Shown here: in pieces, positions 15,660 through 23,296 of the stretch
Layout: every line of letters begins with the position of its first letter
How positions within the stretch are numbered: position 1 is the first letter of the stretch
Source: DAOUAT01 sp964551735
GTDB lineage: Bacteria; Chloroflexota; Anaerolineae; CG2-30-64-16
Direction of reading: 5' to 3'
Length of the DNA: 36,535 nucleotides
Assembly: GCA_964551735.1 (NCBI GenBank)
Contig: CAZKEF010000051.1
Span: 1 to 36,535 of the forward strand
Program-made: the position numbers and the translations under genes
The notes under the pieces: model-generated
What the model was told of the DNA's origin: nothing
The model's database searches: none
What the model saw: only the letters and a program-made list of their open reading frames with translations

Positions 15660-16076
15660 TCAGGACTGGGCTGCCTCGGAGCGCCAACTCCACGCCAGCC
15701 AGATGATCCCCAGCATGGCGACCACCTCCAGGGTGGCAAAGACAGGATAGCTGGCGCTTTGCCAATTCCCGCCGCCAAGCACATAGAGCAGGGTCAGCAC
15801 GCTGGCAGCGAGATTCAGCCAGCGGTTCACGTCACGGCGGAACCAACGCGAGGCGATGATCATCGCGATCGGGATCGCCTGAAACAGGCTGAAGCCCACG
15901 ATCAGCGCCGGGGTGAGATTGAATCCCGTGTTGCCGTTCATGATGCTTGCAAGCGTGCCAGGCTCCAGGAAGCCGATGATGTCGGCGAAGGCGATGCAGA
16001 ACAGCACACAGACCCACAGCGTGGACAGCGCGACCTTGCGGTCCTGGACTTCGATCAGCTTGTTACCGGTGTTCAT
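15660..16076 (-). CDS. DUF6326-like four-helix membrane protein (cassette copy 2)
   Basis: A 138-aa membrane protein that differs from copy 1 at about six positions (Leu/Phe, Val/Ile, Ile/Leu, Glu/Gln, Ala/Thr, Phe/Ser), mostly conservative and all in the second half. The N-terminal 85 or so residues are identical to copy 1. Four membrane segments are expected. It lies 3 bases after the GHL gene. The function is unknown and the DUF name rests on recall rather than a search. Confidence 0.8.
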   Translation of the reverse strand: MNTGNKLIEVQDRKVALSTLWVCVLFCIAFADIIGFLEPGTLASIMNGNTGFNLTPALIVGFSLFQAIPIAMIIASRWFRRDVNRWLNLAASVLTLLYVLGGGNWQSASYPVFATLEVVAMLGIIWLAWSWRSEAAQS

Positions 16077-16079
16077 GCT

Positions 16080-16346
16080 TTACTCCTGATAAGGTTGGTT
16101 TCGAGATTCCAGCGGTGGAACCTGATTGACCGAGACCAACGGCATGCGCAAATCGCGCACCTTCTTGAGCAAGCCGTGCAGCGCGGCCTGATCCACCACC
16201 GGGCCGGTGAGCAGCGTATCACCGCCCTCTTCGAGCGTGATGGTCAAGCCCTCGAACCAGTCTGCCCACGCCGCGCCCAGGTGGCCCCTGATCTTGATCT
16301 GATAGACCAACGGTGCATCCGGCTCGGCCGGCCGTTGACTTTGCAT
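16080..16346 (-). CDS. small GHL-motif protein, copy 2
   Basis: An 88-aa paralogue of the product at 12003-12275. The core keeps YQIKIRGHL, AWADWFEGLTITLEEGGDTL, TGPVVDQAALHGLLKKVRDL and VSVNQVPP. The N-terminal 12 residues (rich in Gln, Pro and Glu) and the segment after VNQ are divergent. It starts 2 bases after the stop of the NmrA-like gene. In operon I the GHL gene comes first, while here it follows a dehydrogenase-like gene. Confidence 0.82.
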   Translation of the reverse strand: MQSQRPAEPDAPLVYQIKIRGHLGAAWADWFEGLTITLEEGGDTLLTGPVVDQAALHGLLKKVRDLRMPLVSVNQVPPLESRNQPYQE

Positions 16347-16348
16347 CG

Positions 16349-17056
16349 CTAACTGGCCTTTCCGGCTTTGGCCTCCTCCCTGGCGGCCAGCGCCGAGGGG
16401 GTCTGGCAGCCGACGATCGCCGGCGCCTCATGCACGAGCGCATCGTTCTCCAGTGCCGCTACCATGAAGAGGGCATAGTCCACGCGGCGCGTCATGTTGC
16501 TGCCCAGGATGGGGTCGCCGACATGCCGGCTCCAGACCGGTAAGCCCTGGCTCGCGCCTTCTTCCAGGTCGCTGCCCCGCACCACCGTCCAGCGCGTGTC
16601 GCTGGCGAAGATGCGCCGGCACGCTTCGATCTGGTCATCAATATCCACCATGCGGGTCAGCCGGCCCAGCCAGCGGGCGACCACCTCCTCGCGCTTCAGG
16701 GACGCCGGGTACACATCCTGGCCGTCGCGCGTGATGTGCCAGCCGCAGGAGAAGATCAGCCGCGCGCCGGGCCGGGCGTAGTCGAGCACCGCCTGGGCGG
16801 TTCCCGATGCGTAGTGGTTCGCACCCCACGGGACCAGCACGGTGAGCACGCCGTCGCACCCGGCCACGGCCTGCTGGATCACCGCCCGGTCGTTCGTGAA
16901 GCCGGGGATGACCGCGATGCGCCCCCGGAACGCGTCGAGCTTGCCTACGCTGCGCTCCCGGCACACGCCAACCACCTCGTAGCCCCGATCCAGCGCGTGC
17001 TGCACCATGTATCGGCCGAGCTTCCCGGAAGCGCCCACGATACAGACTTTCTGCAT
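16349..17056 (-). CDS. NmrA/NAD(P)H-binding atypical short-chain dehydrogenase-like protein
   Basis: The 235-aa product begins MQKVCIVGASGKLGRYMVQH with the GxxGxxG dinucleotide-binding loop at residues 8-14. It continues with a typical atypical-SDR pattern: ALDRGYEVVGVCRE, then GCDGVLTVLVPWG. A classical catalytic YxxxK is not apparent, so it could be a redox sensor or epimerase-like enzyme. The start at 17056 is preferred over an ATG four codons upstream because GGAGGT lies 4 bases before it. First gene of operon II, behind element X2. Confidence 0.85.
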   Translation of the reverse strand: MQKVCIVGASGKLGRYMVQHALDRGYEVVGVCRERSVGKLDAFRGRIAVIPGFTNDRAVIQQAVAGCDGVLTVLVPWGANHYASGTAQAVLDYARPGARLIFSCGWHITRDGQDVYPASLKREEVVARWLGRLTRMVDIDDQIEACRRIFASDTRWTVVRGSDLEEGASQGLPVWSRHVGDPILGSNMTRRVDYALFMVAALENDALVHEAPAIVGCQTPSALAAREEAKAGKAS

Positions 17057-17099
17057 TTTGACCTCCATTCGCAGTGCCAGACAATCGTCTGAGCCGTTT

Positions 17100-17180
17100 G
17101 CTCAATGCGCAAGCACTATACCGCCGCCGCGGTGTTGTTGTATAGACACTTTGGTGTTGGTGGGAGGTGTTGTTTTGGGA
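17100..17180 (-). promoter_or_regulatory. conserved promoter/operator element X2 of operon II
   Basis: This matches element X1, with 17131-17176 identical to 12350-12395. Read on the minus strand it contains ACACCAAAGTGT, CTATACAACAACACC and a GC-rich centre, then TATAGT (17120-17115) as a -10 candidate followed by GCGCATTGAGC, also shared with X1. The GC-rich centre differs (CCGCGGCGGCGG against CCGGCGCGCCGG), so spacing is kept while sequence changes. The start codon of the first gene lies about 58 bases downstream of the -10. Confidence 0.65.
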
Positions 17181-17201
17181 ATGGAGCGAAAAGCCTCATG
17201 C

Positions 17202-17232
17202 AAAGGCGCGGCGCCGCCAGAATTGCGCCTTT
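17202..17232. repeat. 8-bp inverted repeat between divergent promoters
   Basis: AAAGGCGC (17202-17209) and GCGCCTTT (17225-17232) are exact complements with a 15-base spacer. They lie between X2 (minus) and element A (plus), so the site could be an operator shared by the divergent operons or a transcriptional insulator. Confidence 0.45.
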
Positions 17233-17259
17233 CTGCGGGCTGTCTTCTTTGCGTTGTGG

Positions 17260-17330
17260 ATAAACCCGGAGTACATCTTTTGTGGCATGACGCCTATCCA
17301 GGTTTACTGTTAGGCTGTGCGCAGAAAACA
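17260..17330 (+). promoter_or_regulatory. conserved promoter element A of operon III
   Basis: One of three related elements (others at 23168-23241 and 26449-26518). Shared parts are ATAAAC, TAC-x-x-CTTT, GGCATGAC, GGTTTAC and GCAGAAAA, with 40-41 bases between ATAAA and GGTTTAC in all three. It reads as a promoter: ATGACG (17287-17292), 18-bp spacer, TAGGCT (17311-17316). The CTTTTGTGG/CTTTCGAGG block lies just upstream of the -35 and is a candidate activator or repressor site. Confidence 0.55.
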
Positions 17331-17349
17331 GGACGAAAGGGGGAGTCAT

Positions 17350-18390
17350 ATGTTTGGAACCAACCACACCGGCGGAGGCTGTCTGACTTGGCTCGGCCGC
17401 ATGGCAGCAGGGCTGATCGGCCTGATCGTCCTCCTGCTGGCTGTTTCGACCATCAACCAACACATCGCCCTGACTCGCTTTCGCGCGACCACGCCGACCC
17501 CAGGCGTTCTGATCGGGGTGAACGGCCACCGGATGCACTTGCGTTGTGTCGGCAGCGGCGCACCGACGGTCGTTATCGACGCGGGCAACGCCTCCTTCTC
17601 GCTCGAATGGACGCCAATCCAGGCCGCGCTGGGCACGCGCACGCGCGTTTGCACCTACGATCGTGCCGGCTACGGCTGGAGCGAGCCGGGGCCAGCGCCG
17701 CGTGACGGCGCAACGGCCATCGCCGAGCTACATGCGTTGCTGGCTGCGGCCGGGGAACGCGGCCCTTACGTGCTGGTCGGCCACTCGCTCGGCGGGCTGC
17801 ACGTCCGACTCTTTGCCGCGGCCTATCCCGATGAAACGGCCGGCCTGGTGCTGGTTGACACCGCGTCCGAGAACACTGTCTCGCCAGAGTTGGAAGCGCA
17901 AATACGCGCCTCGGTCGGCTTCTACCAGGTCATGCGCCTGTTGACCGGTTCCGGCCTGCTGCGCTTGATCGGGCCGTGGAGCGGTGAAGGCGCCATGCCG
18001 GAGACCGCGCGCAAGCTCCCCGCTGATCTGCAGGAGACCTACCTCAACCTGCTGCTCGACCCCCAACAGCAGACGACCGCCATTGCCGAAATGACCGCGC
18101 TGCCCGCTACTTTGCGCCAGACCGGCGACACGTTGGCCGGGTTCGCGCCGTTGGGCGACCGGCCGCTGATTGTGCTTACCGCCGGTCAGCAGATGGCGCC
18201 CGGCGCCACCCCCTTCGACGACCGCCGCGTAGCCGTGCCCGATGCGGTGATCGCGGCCCAGGGCCGGCTGGCCGCGCACTCGTCACGCGCGGAGCAGCGC
18301 GTCGTCGCCGAGAGCGGTCACCTGATGCACCTGGACGCGCCGGAAGCGGTAATCACTGCAGTGAAGGATGTCATCGAGAAAGTCCGATAG
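17350..18390 (+). CDS. membrane-anchored alpha/beta hydrolase
   Basis: The 346-aa product has one N-terminal membrane segment (about residues 17-35, AAGLIGLIVLLLAVSTI), so the catalytic domain is probably outside the cytoplasmic membrane. The alpha/beta-hydrolase domain starts near IGVNGHRMHLRCVG. Other landmarks are the oxyanion-side VVIDAGN, CTYDRAGYGWSEPG, the nucleophile elbow GHSLGG with Ser146, and the likely catalytic His in AESGHLMHLDAPEAV near the C-terminus. Substrate unknown. The frame is open 11 codons further upstream, but GGGGGAG lies 5 bases before the ATG at 17350. First gene of operon III, 21 bases before the next gene. Confidence 0.9.
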   Translation: MFGTNHTGGGCLTWLGRMAAGLIGLIVLLLAVSTINQHIALTRFRATTPTPGVLIGVNGHRMHLRCVGSGAPTVVIDAGNASFSLEWTPIQAALGTRTRVCTYDRAGYGWSEPGPAPRDGATAIAELHALLAAAGERGPYVLVGHSLGGLHVRLFAAAYPDETAGLVLVDTASENTVSPELEAQIRASVGFYQVMRLLTGSGLLRLIGPWSGEGAMPETARKLPADLQETYLNLLLDPQQQTTAIAEMTALPATLRQTGDTLAGFAPLGDRPLIVLTAGQQMAPGATPFDDRRVAVPDAVIAAQGRLAAHSSRAEQRVVAESGHLMHLDAPEAVITAVKDVIEKVR

Positions 18391-18411
18391 CCAACATGGG
18401 AGGAATAGACG

Positions 18412-19347
18412 ATGAACCACAATCTGTCCGTCAAGAATTCCTCAGTGCCTGCTTCAGCCACGAACCCGGCCAGGCCCCTGCTCGCCGCGGCCTGGCTCGC
18501 GACGCTGCTGGCGAGCGGGCTGCCGATCATCGTGCAGCGGGAGCTGCTCCGCGGGGATGGCAGCCTGGCGCTCCGGCTGAGTTCGGGGACGCTGCTGCTC
18601 GTGCTGGCGCTGGCGCTGCTCTGGCGGCCGTTCCGACCGCTGGCGGGCTACTTCGGCCTGCTGCTGGCGATCGTGCTGGCGGCCGGTTTCGGCCAGCCGC
18701 TGGCGTTGAGCAGCACGCTGTGGCAGCGCTGGTTCGGCGCGGCCGACGCGTCGTGGGCCTGGCGCGGCCTGGGCGAGCAGATCGTGCGGCTGCTGCCGGT
18801 GCTGGCGGTCTGGCTGGTGCTGCTCGTCCTGGGGCTGCGGCGCCGCGATTACTTCCTGACTGTAGGCCAGATGGACGCGGCAGCCGAGCCGGTGCGCTGG
18901 CTTGACATCAAAGCCGGCGATCGGTGGACGAAGACCGGCCGCAACTTCGTCATCACGTTTGCAGTCGTGACGCTGATCATCGCGGTAATCAACAGCCGGG
19001 GCGCACTGGCGAACGTGGGTCGGACGCTGCCGCTGCTGCCCGCCGCGCTGCTCTTCGCGGCCATGAACGCTTTTGCCGAGAACTTCGTGTTCCGCGCCGG
19101 GCCGCTGGCGCTGCTGGCGCCGGTCGTCGGCAAGGGGCAGGCGCTGCTGCTGGCCGCAGCCCTGTTCGCCATGGGCCACTTCTACAGCTTCCCGCCCGGC
19201 GTGCTGGGCGTGCTGCTGCCCGGCTTCCTGGGTTGGGCGCTGGGCAAGAGCATGATCGAGACGCGCGGCTTCGCCTGGGCCTGGCTGATCCAGGTTCCGA
19301 TGGACGCGACGGTGTTCGCGTTGTTTGCGCTGTCTGCGGCGGGCTGA
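18412..19347 (+). CDS. CPBP-family membrane protein with altered active-site motifs
   Basis: A 311-aa protein with about eight hydrophobic helices. Placement among CPBP (CAAX protease/bacteriocin-processing) intramembrane proteases rests on AENFVFRAG near residues 222-230 and FAMGHFY near 250-256. Normal members have EExxxR, FxxxH and HxxxN/D. Here the first Glu of EExxxR is Ala and the third motif appears as QVPMD without the His, so activity is doubtful. GGAGG lies 8 bases before the ATG. It may be a catalytically dead homologue that modulates the two intact-looking CPBP proteins encoded downstream. Confidence 0.75.
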   Translation: MNHNLSVKNSSVPASATNPARPLLAAAWLATLLASGLPIIVQRELLRGDGSLALRLSSGTLLLVLALALLWRPFRPLAGYFGLLLAIVLAAGFGQPLALSSTLWQRWFGAADASWAWRGLGEQIVRLLPVLAVWLVLLVLGLRRRDYFLTVGQMDAAAEPVRWLDIKAGDRWTKTGRNFVITFAVVTLIIAVINSRGALANVGRTLPLLPAALLFAAMNAFAENFVFRAGPLALLAPVVGKGQALLLAAALFAMGHFYSFPPGVLGVLLPGFLGWALGKSMIETRGFAWAWLIQVPMDATVFALFALSAAG

Positions 19348-19366
19348 AAGCATAAGGATGTTCACC

Positions 19367-20533
19367 ATGCACCGGTCAACTTCTTTGGGCATGCTATTGG
19401 GTCTTGTCTTGGTGTTGGCTGCACCGGGCCGGGCCGCAACGGCGGACGTGACGCGGCCTCACTCCTGCAGCACGTTCCTGCTGCAGGCCGGCGATGCGTT
19501 CTATGTGGGCCACAACCTGGATGATTACTACAACGTGCCGGGCACGGTGGTAGTCAACCCGCGAGGTGTGCGCAAGGAGAGCCTGAGTTGGGAGGACGAC
19601 CTCTTCACCCTGTTCGGCAAGAGCCGCCGCGCGCCGCGCGTCCGCTGGATCGCGAAGTATGGTTCGCTCACCTACAATACGCAGGGCCGCGACTTCATTG
19701 ACGGCGGCATGAACGAGGCCGGGCTATATGTGGGCGAGATGACGTTGCGTGCCACGGCCCGGCCGCCCCAGGGCATGCGACCTCGGATCGAGCCGCGGCT
19801 GTGGATGCAGTACTTGCTAGACAACTTCGCCAGCGTGGATGAGGTCATCGCCAGCCTGAAGACCGTCGCAGTCGGCGGGCCGACCACCTGGCATTTCTTC
19901 GTCGCAGACCGGCAGGGGGAGACCGCGGCAATCGAGTTCCTGGAAGGCCAGGTTGTGATCCACCGCGGCGCGGCCATGCCGATCAAGGCGCTGTGCAACG
20001 CGCCCTACGAGGCCGAGCTGGTGAAGCTGGCGCAGTTCGAGGGCTTCGGCGGACAGACGCCGTTGGATATGGCGAACAAGGACCCGCAGGCCGATCGCCG
20101 CTTCGCCTGGGCCGCGGCGCTGCTCGCGGCCTATCCGGCCGCCAAGACGCCGGAGCCGGTCGCCTACGCCTTCAACATCCTGGATGCGCTCGACTTGGGC
20201 AACAACCAATGGCAAGTGGTCTACGATCTCACCCAGGGCCGGATGTATTTCCGCACGGCGCAGGCGCGCCAGGTGCGTCAGCTGGATTTTGCAGCCTTCG
20301 ACCTGGCCTGTCCCGCGCCGGCCATGATATTGGACATTCAACGCGATCTGGCGGGCGAGGTCGCAGGCGCGTTCGAGCCGTACAGCGCGGCGAGCAACCG
20401 TGCGTTCGTCCGCCGCGTCCTGGCGCCCCTCGACCTGGGCGTGCCGAAACTGCTGGCCCAGGCGTTCAAGGCGCTGTGGGAGAGGCGTCTGTACAATCAC
20501 ACTCGCCACTTCGTCTGCGCTGTCGAGGAATAG
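19367..20533 (+). CDS. choloylglycine hydrolase / linear-amide C-N hydrolase-like exported enzyme
   Basis: This 388-aa Ntn-hydrolase-like protein has a signal peptide (about residues 1-26, ending PGRAATA). The likely nucleophile is Cys34 in RPHSCSTFLL, which would have to be freed at the N-terminus by processing, as in penicillin V acylase and bile-salt hydrolase relatives. GHNLDDYYNVPGTVVVNPRG continues the family pattern, and GGMNEAGLYVGEM near residues 115-127 matches the DGMNExGL block. The natural substrate could be an N-acyl amide such as an acyl-homoserine lactone or N-acyl amino acid. AAGGA lies 8 bases before this ATG; an ATG three codons earlier is the alternative. Confidence 0.82.
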   Translation: MHRSTSLGMLLGLVLVLAAPGRAATADVTRPHSCSTFLLQAGDAFYVGHNLDDYYNVPGTVVVNPRGVRKESLSWEDDLFTLFGKSRRAPRVRWIAKYGSLTYNTQGRDFIDGGMNEAGLYVGEMTLRATARPPQGMRPRIEPRLWMQYLLDNFASVDEVIASLKTVAVGGPTTWHFFVADRQGETAAIEFLEGQVVIHRGAAMPIKALCNAPYEAELVKLAQFEGFGGQTPLDMANKDPQADRRFAWAAALLAAYPAAKTPEPVAYAFNILDALDLGNNQWQVVYDLTQGRMYFRTAQARQVRQLDFAAFDLACPAPAMILDIQRDLAGEVAGAFEPYSAASNRAFVRRVLAPLDLGVPKLLAQAFKALWERRLYNHTRHFVCAVEE

Positions 20534-20606
20534 CCTTCGCTCGGTGCCGTGTCTGGATGCATCACAGTAACACGGTTCCCGCCGGTTCGTGTGGAGGAGC
20601 AAAGCG

Positions 20607-21467
20607 ATGTTCGCAGCCAAACCCAACCCGATCCGCCGCTACCCGCTGGCCGCGTTCTTCATCCTGGCCTACGCCATCAGTTGGGGCCTGTCGCTCTTTG
20701 CCGCGCGTGGTGCGCTGCCCTTTGCCGTGCCGCCGGTCGTGGCGCTGGTCGGCGGCCTGCTTTATCACTTCGGACCGGCGCTGGCGGGGATCGGCGTTGC
20801 CGCGGCGCTGGCAGGCCGGGGCGGGGTGCGGGGGCTGCTGCGGCCGCTGGGTCGGTGGCGCGTCGGGGTCGGATGGTACTTTTTCATCGCGCTTTACCCG
20901 CTGACGCTGCGACTGGCCGCGGTGAACCTGGAGCGGCCCTTCGGCGGCCCCGCGCCGGTCTTCTTCGACTCGCAGTCGCTCGGCCTGCCCGCGGCCAGCC
21001 CGCTGCTGCTGGCGCTGCCGATCTTCCTCAGCACCCTGATCCTGACCGGCGTGGCCGAGGAGATCGGCTGGCGCGGGTTCGCCCTGCCGCGGCTGCAAAC
21101 CCGTTTCAGCGCGCTGATCGCCAGCCTGATCCTGGCCGTGCTCTGGGCGCCGTGGCACTACAACCCGCTCAACCTGCCCGGCATCCGGCCCGTCATCCCG
21201 TGGCACTTGCTCTCCGTGCTGGCGATGACGATCCTGATGACGTGGATCTACAACAACACGCGCGGCAGCCTGCTGATCGCGATCCTGTTTCATGCGTGCA
21301 GCAACTTCAGCGATTGGGTCGTGCCCACCACACCGGCCGCACTGGGCGGGAGCACCGTGGCGCTCACCGCACAGGTCGTGCTCAACCTGGCCGTGGCGCT
21401 GGCGCTCGTGTTGCTGTGCGGCGGCTGGCAGCTCACCCGCAACCCCGCAGGGAGGATCACAAAATGA
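20607..21467 (+). CDS. CPBP-family intramembrane metalloprotease
   Basis: A 286-aa protein with about eight membrane helices and all three CPBP motifs: EEIGWRG near residues 151-157, LWAPWHYN near 180-187 and HACSN near 229-233. In the family these Glu and His residues form a metal site within the membrane, and members cleave prenylated proteins, pro-bacteriocins or anti-sigma factors. GGAGGAGC lies 6 bases before the ATG. The stop overlaps the next gene as ATGA. A 73-base gap separates it from the hydrolase gene, the widest gap inside operon III. Confidence 0.9.
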   Translation: MFAAKPNPIRRYPLAAFFILAYAISWGLSLFAARGALPFAVPPVVALVGGLLYHFGPALAGIGVAAALAGRGGVRGLLRPLGRWRVGVGWYFFIALYPLTLRLAAVNLERPFGGPAPVFFDSQSLGLPAASPLLLALPIFLSTLILTGVAEEIGWRGFALPRLQTRFSALIASLILAVLWAPWHYNPLNLPGIRPVIPWHLLSVLAMTILMTWIYNNTRGSLLIAILFHACSNFSDWVVPTTPAALGGSTVALTAQVVLNLAVALALVLLCGGWQLTRNPAGRITK

Positions 21468-22300
21468 ACACCACAGGGAACAAGATCATCGCCATCCTGG
21501 AGGTGCTCCTGGTCAAGGGCATCATCTTCGCCGTTGCCTGGTTCGGCCTGGCGCCGCTGGTCGGCTGGCAACGGCAGACGTTGGGCCACACTTACCTCAA
21601 CCATCTGGCGTTCATGCTCATCCCGATCGCCTGGTTGCTGCTCACGGGACGGCGCCTGACCGATTTCGGCATCACCGCCTGCAACCTGAAGGCCGACGTG
21701 ACCGCGGCCATGAGCGCCTTCCTGCCGTTTGCGTTGGCGGGCGCGTCGCTTGGCTTCCTGGCCTACACGCGCTGGCACGGCGCGCTGATCGAGTCGGCGA
21801 TCCAGGTCGGCGTGCTGTTCTGGGTGGCCCATCTGCTGAACCGAAAGCCGGATCCCAAGAGCGGCCTGATCACGATCGGCCTGGCCAGCGTGCTCTTCGC
21901 CGCCTATGCCTGGCGCGCGGGCCTCTATCCCGGCCTGGCAGCCGGCGCGGGCAGCTTCGTCTACTACCTCTTCTTTGTCGGCCTGGGTGAGGAGCTGCTG
22001 AATCGGGGCTTCATCCAGACCCGGCTGGATCAGGCTTTCGGCAAGCCGTTCGCGTTCGGCGGCGCACGCTTCGGCTGGGGCATCGTCATCGCGTCGCTGC
22101 TGTTCGGGCTGTCGCACGTCACCAACGGGCTGGATCCGATCGCGGGGACGTTCAACCCGCAGTGGTGGTGGGGGCTATGGACGTTCTTCGGCGGGCTGGT
22201 CTTCGGTTATGTGCGCGAGCGGACGGGCAGCATCATCGCCCCGGCCGTCCTGCACGGCCTGCCGCAGGCGTTGGTCTTCTTCTTTCTGAAGGGCTTATGA
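21464..22300 (+). CDS. CPBP-family intramembrane metalloprotease
   Basis: The 278-aa product starts MNTTGNKIIAILEVLLVKG and has seven or eight membrane segments. The CPBP motifs are GEELLNRG near residues 175-182, FGLSH near 215-219 and HGLPQ near 264-268, where the usual Asn or Asp of HxxxN is Gln. GGAGGATC precedes the ATG, which overlaps the upstream stop (ATGA). The frame stays open far upstream, but that extension is the shifted reading of the preceding CPBP gene. The stop overlaps the start of the decayed lnt by four bases. Confidence 0.88.
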   Translation: MNTTGNKIIAILEVLLVKGIIFAVAWFGLAPLVGWQRQTLGHTYLNHLAFMLIPIAWLLLTGRRLTDFGITACNLKADVTAAMSAFLPFALAGASLGFLAYTRWHGALIESAIQVGVLFWVAHLLNRKPDPKSGLITIGLASVLFAAYAWRAGLYPGLAAGAGSFVYYLFFVGLGEELLNRGFIQTRLDQAFGKPFAFGGARFGWGIVIASLLFGLSHVTNGLDPIAGTFNPQWWWGLWTFFGGLVFGYVRERTGSIIAPAVLHGLPQALVFFFLKGL

Positions 22301-23171
22301 TGAAGCAGGCGCTCACAGTACGCATCATTGGCGGCCTCGCGCTGGCCGCGCTGAGCGCGGCCCTGCTCATCCTGGCCTTCCCGCCTCACAACCTGGGCCT
22401 GCTGATCTGGGTCGCGTTCATCCCGATGCTGACGGCCCGGTACCGCGTGCTGCCGCCGCGGCTCTCCAGCCGATCTCGATCACCGGCATTTATGGCCTCG
22501 ATCTGCTGATCATGCTCGCCAACTATGTGCTGGCGCTAGTAGTTTTCAACCGCTTCGACCGTGACGCCAGACCTGTCCCCCTCACCTCCCCCTTCTCTCG
22601 CAGGGAAGGGGGAGGTGACTCGCCATTCTCAGCCTCCTGCTGGCCGCTTGGACCGGCCTGAGCCTGGCGCTCGCTGCTCGTGCGCCGGCCGGCCCGGCGG
22701 TGCGCGTCGCGGCGATCCAGCCGAACCTGCCGCGCGCGGCGCATCGCGACCAGGTGACGTCCGCCGACGCCCGCCTGGCGGCCCTTGCGCCCCAGACGCG
22801 GGAGGCCGCGAGACAGGGCGCTCGGATCATGGTTTGGCCGGAGATGGCACTGGGCTTCGATCCGCACCATCGCCCACGTCACCACCTCCCAAATCGTCTG
22901 CCGCGCCATCGAGAACCGGGCCGCGGTGGTGATGGCCGACGTAGCGTTCAACTTCGCCATCGTGGGTGCGCATGGCCGCATCCTGGAGCTGGCGATCACG
23001 CCACAGGGGGAGGCTCGCATGCTGGTGGCCGACGTGCCGCTCGGAACCGGCGACACGCCCTACGCCAGGCTGGGCGATTGGCTGGGTTGGCTGAGTCTGG
23101 CCGGGATGATCGTCTTCGCGGTTGTCATGACCGTGACCGCGCACCGGATCGGCCGCGTGCCGCGCAAATAA
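22297..23171 (+). pseudogene. degraded apolipoprotein N-acyltransferase (lnt-like)
   Basis: Pieces of one Lnt-like protein lie in order but in different frames. The first is MMKQALTVRIIGGLALAALS to FPPHNLGLLIWVAFIPML (22297-22450). A shifted frame follows with SITGIYGLDLLIMLANYVLA. The nitrilase-domain start is VRVAAIQPNLP with GARIMVWPEMALGFDP (22700-22860). Another shift leads to the C-terminal part, CRAIENRAAVVMADVAFN to GDTPYARLGDWLGWL and a last membrane helix (22860-23171). A functional Lnt is about 500 aa. Here at least two frameshifts, a palindromic insertion and an internal deletion removing the catalytic Lys and Cys region leave 875 bp. The first ATG overlaps the CPBP stop, so it was once the last gene of operon III. 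Confidence 0.85.
22582..22618. repeat. 14-bp perfect inverted repeat within the lnt pseudogene
   Basis: TCACCTCCCCCTTC (22582-22595) and GAAGGGGGAGGTGA (22605-22618) with a 9-base loop. It sits between two lnt fragments where the coding sequence is lost, so it looks like a miniature palindromic element inserted into the gene. Confidence 0.7.
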
Positions 23172-23241
23172 ACTTCCAATACATCTTTCGAGGCCTGACA
23201 GCGCCCCTGGTTTACGGCTACAGTAAGGTCGTCAGAAAAAA
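23168..23241 (+). promoter_or_regulatory. conserved promoter element B of the third GHL gene
   Basis: Related to elements A and C. The promoter reading is CTGACA (23195-23200), 18-bp spacer, TACAGT (23219-23224), the best of the three. The upstream block TACATCTTTCGAGGC is shared with C. Its first base lies within the last codons of the lnt remnant, so it was inserted at, or abuts, the old operon III end. The GHL start is about 73 bases after the -10. Confidence 0.55.
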
Positions 23242-23296
23242 CACCGGATACAAGGAGGCGCTTGCTGTGCGATCTTCGCGGTCATGGAGTACGTCT

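Larger units (their letters stand above)
15282..16346 (-). repeat. segmental duplication, copy 2 (partner 11203-12275)
   Basis: This is the second copy of the cassette. At its distal end it keeps the AGGAGGGGGAAA ribosome binding site of the membrane-protein gene that follows copy 1, but the gene itself is absent and unrelated intergenic DNA begins there. Confidence 0.85.

Noticed and set aside
17260..17330. Element A as a known riboswitch
   Set aside because: I compared it with the cores of preQ1, c-di-GMP, fluoride and guanidine classes from memory and found no match.
20549..22300. A 583-codon plus-strand frame that could suggest a fusion protein
   Set aside because: The first half is the shifted frame of the CPBP gene at 20607-21467. 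The ATGA overlap at 21464 defines the true gene.
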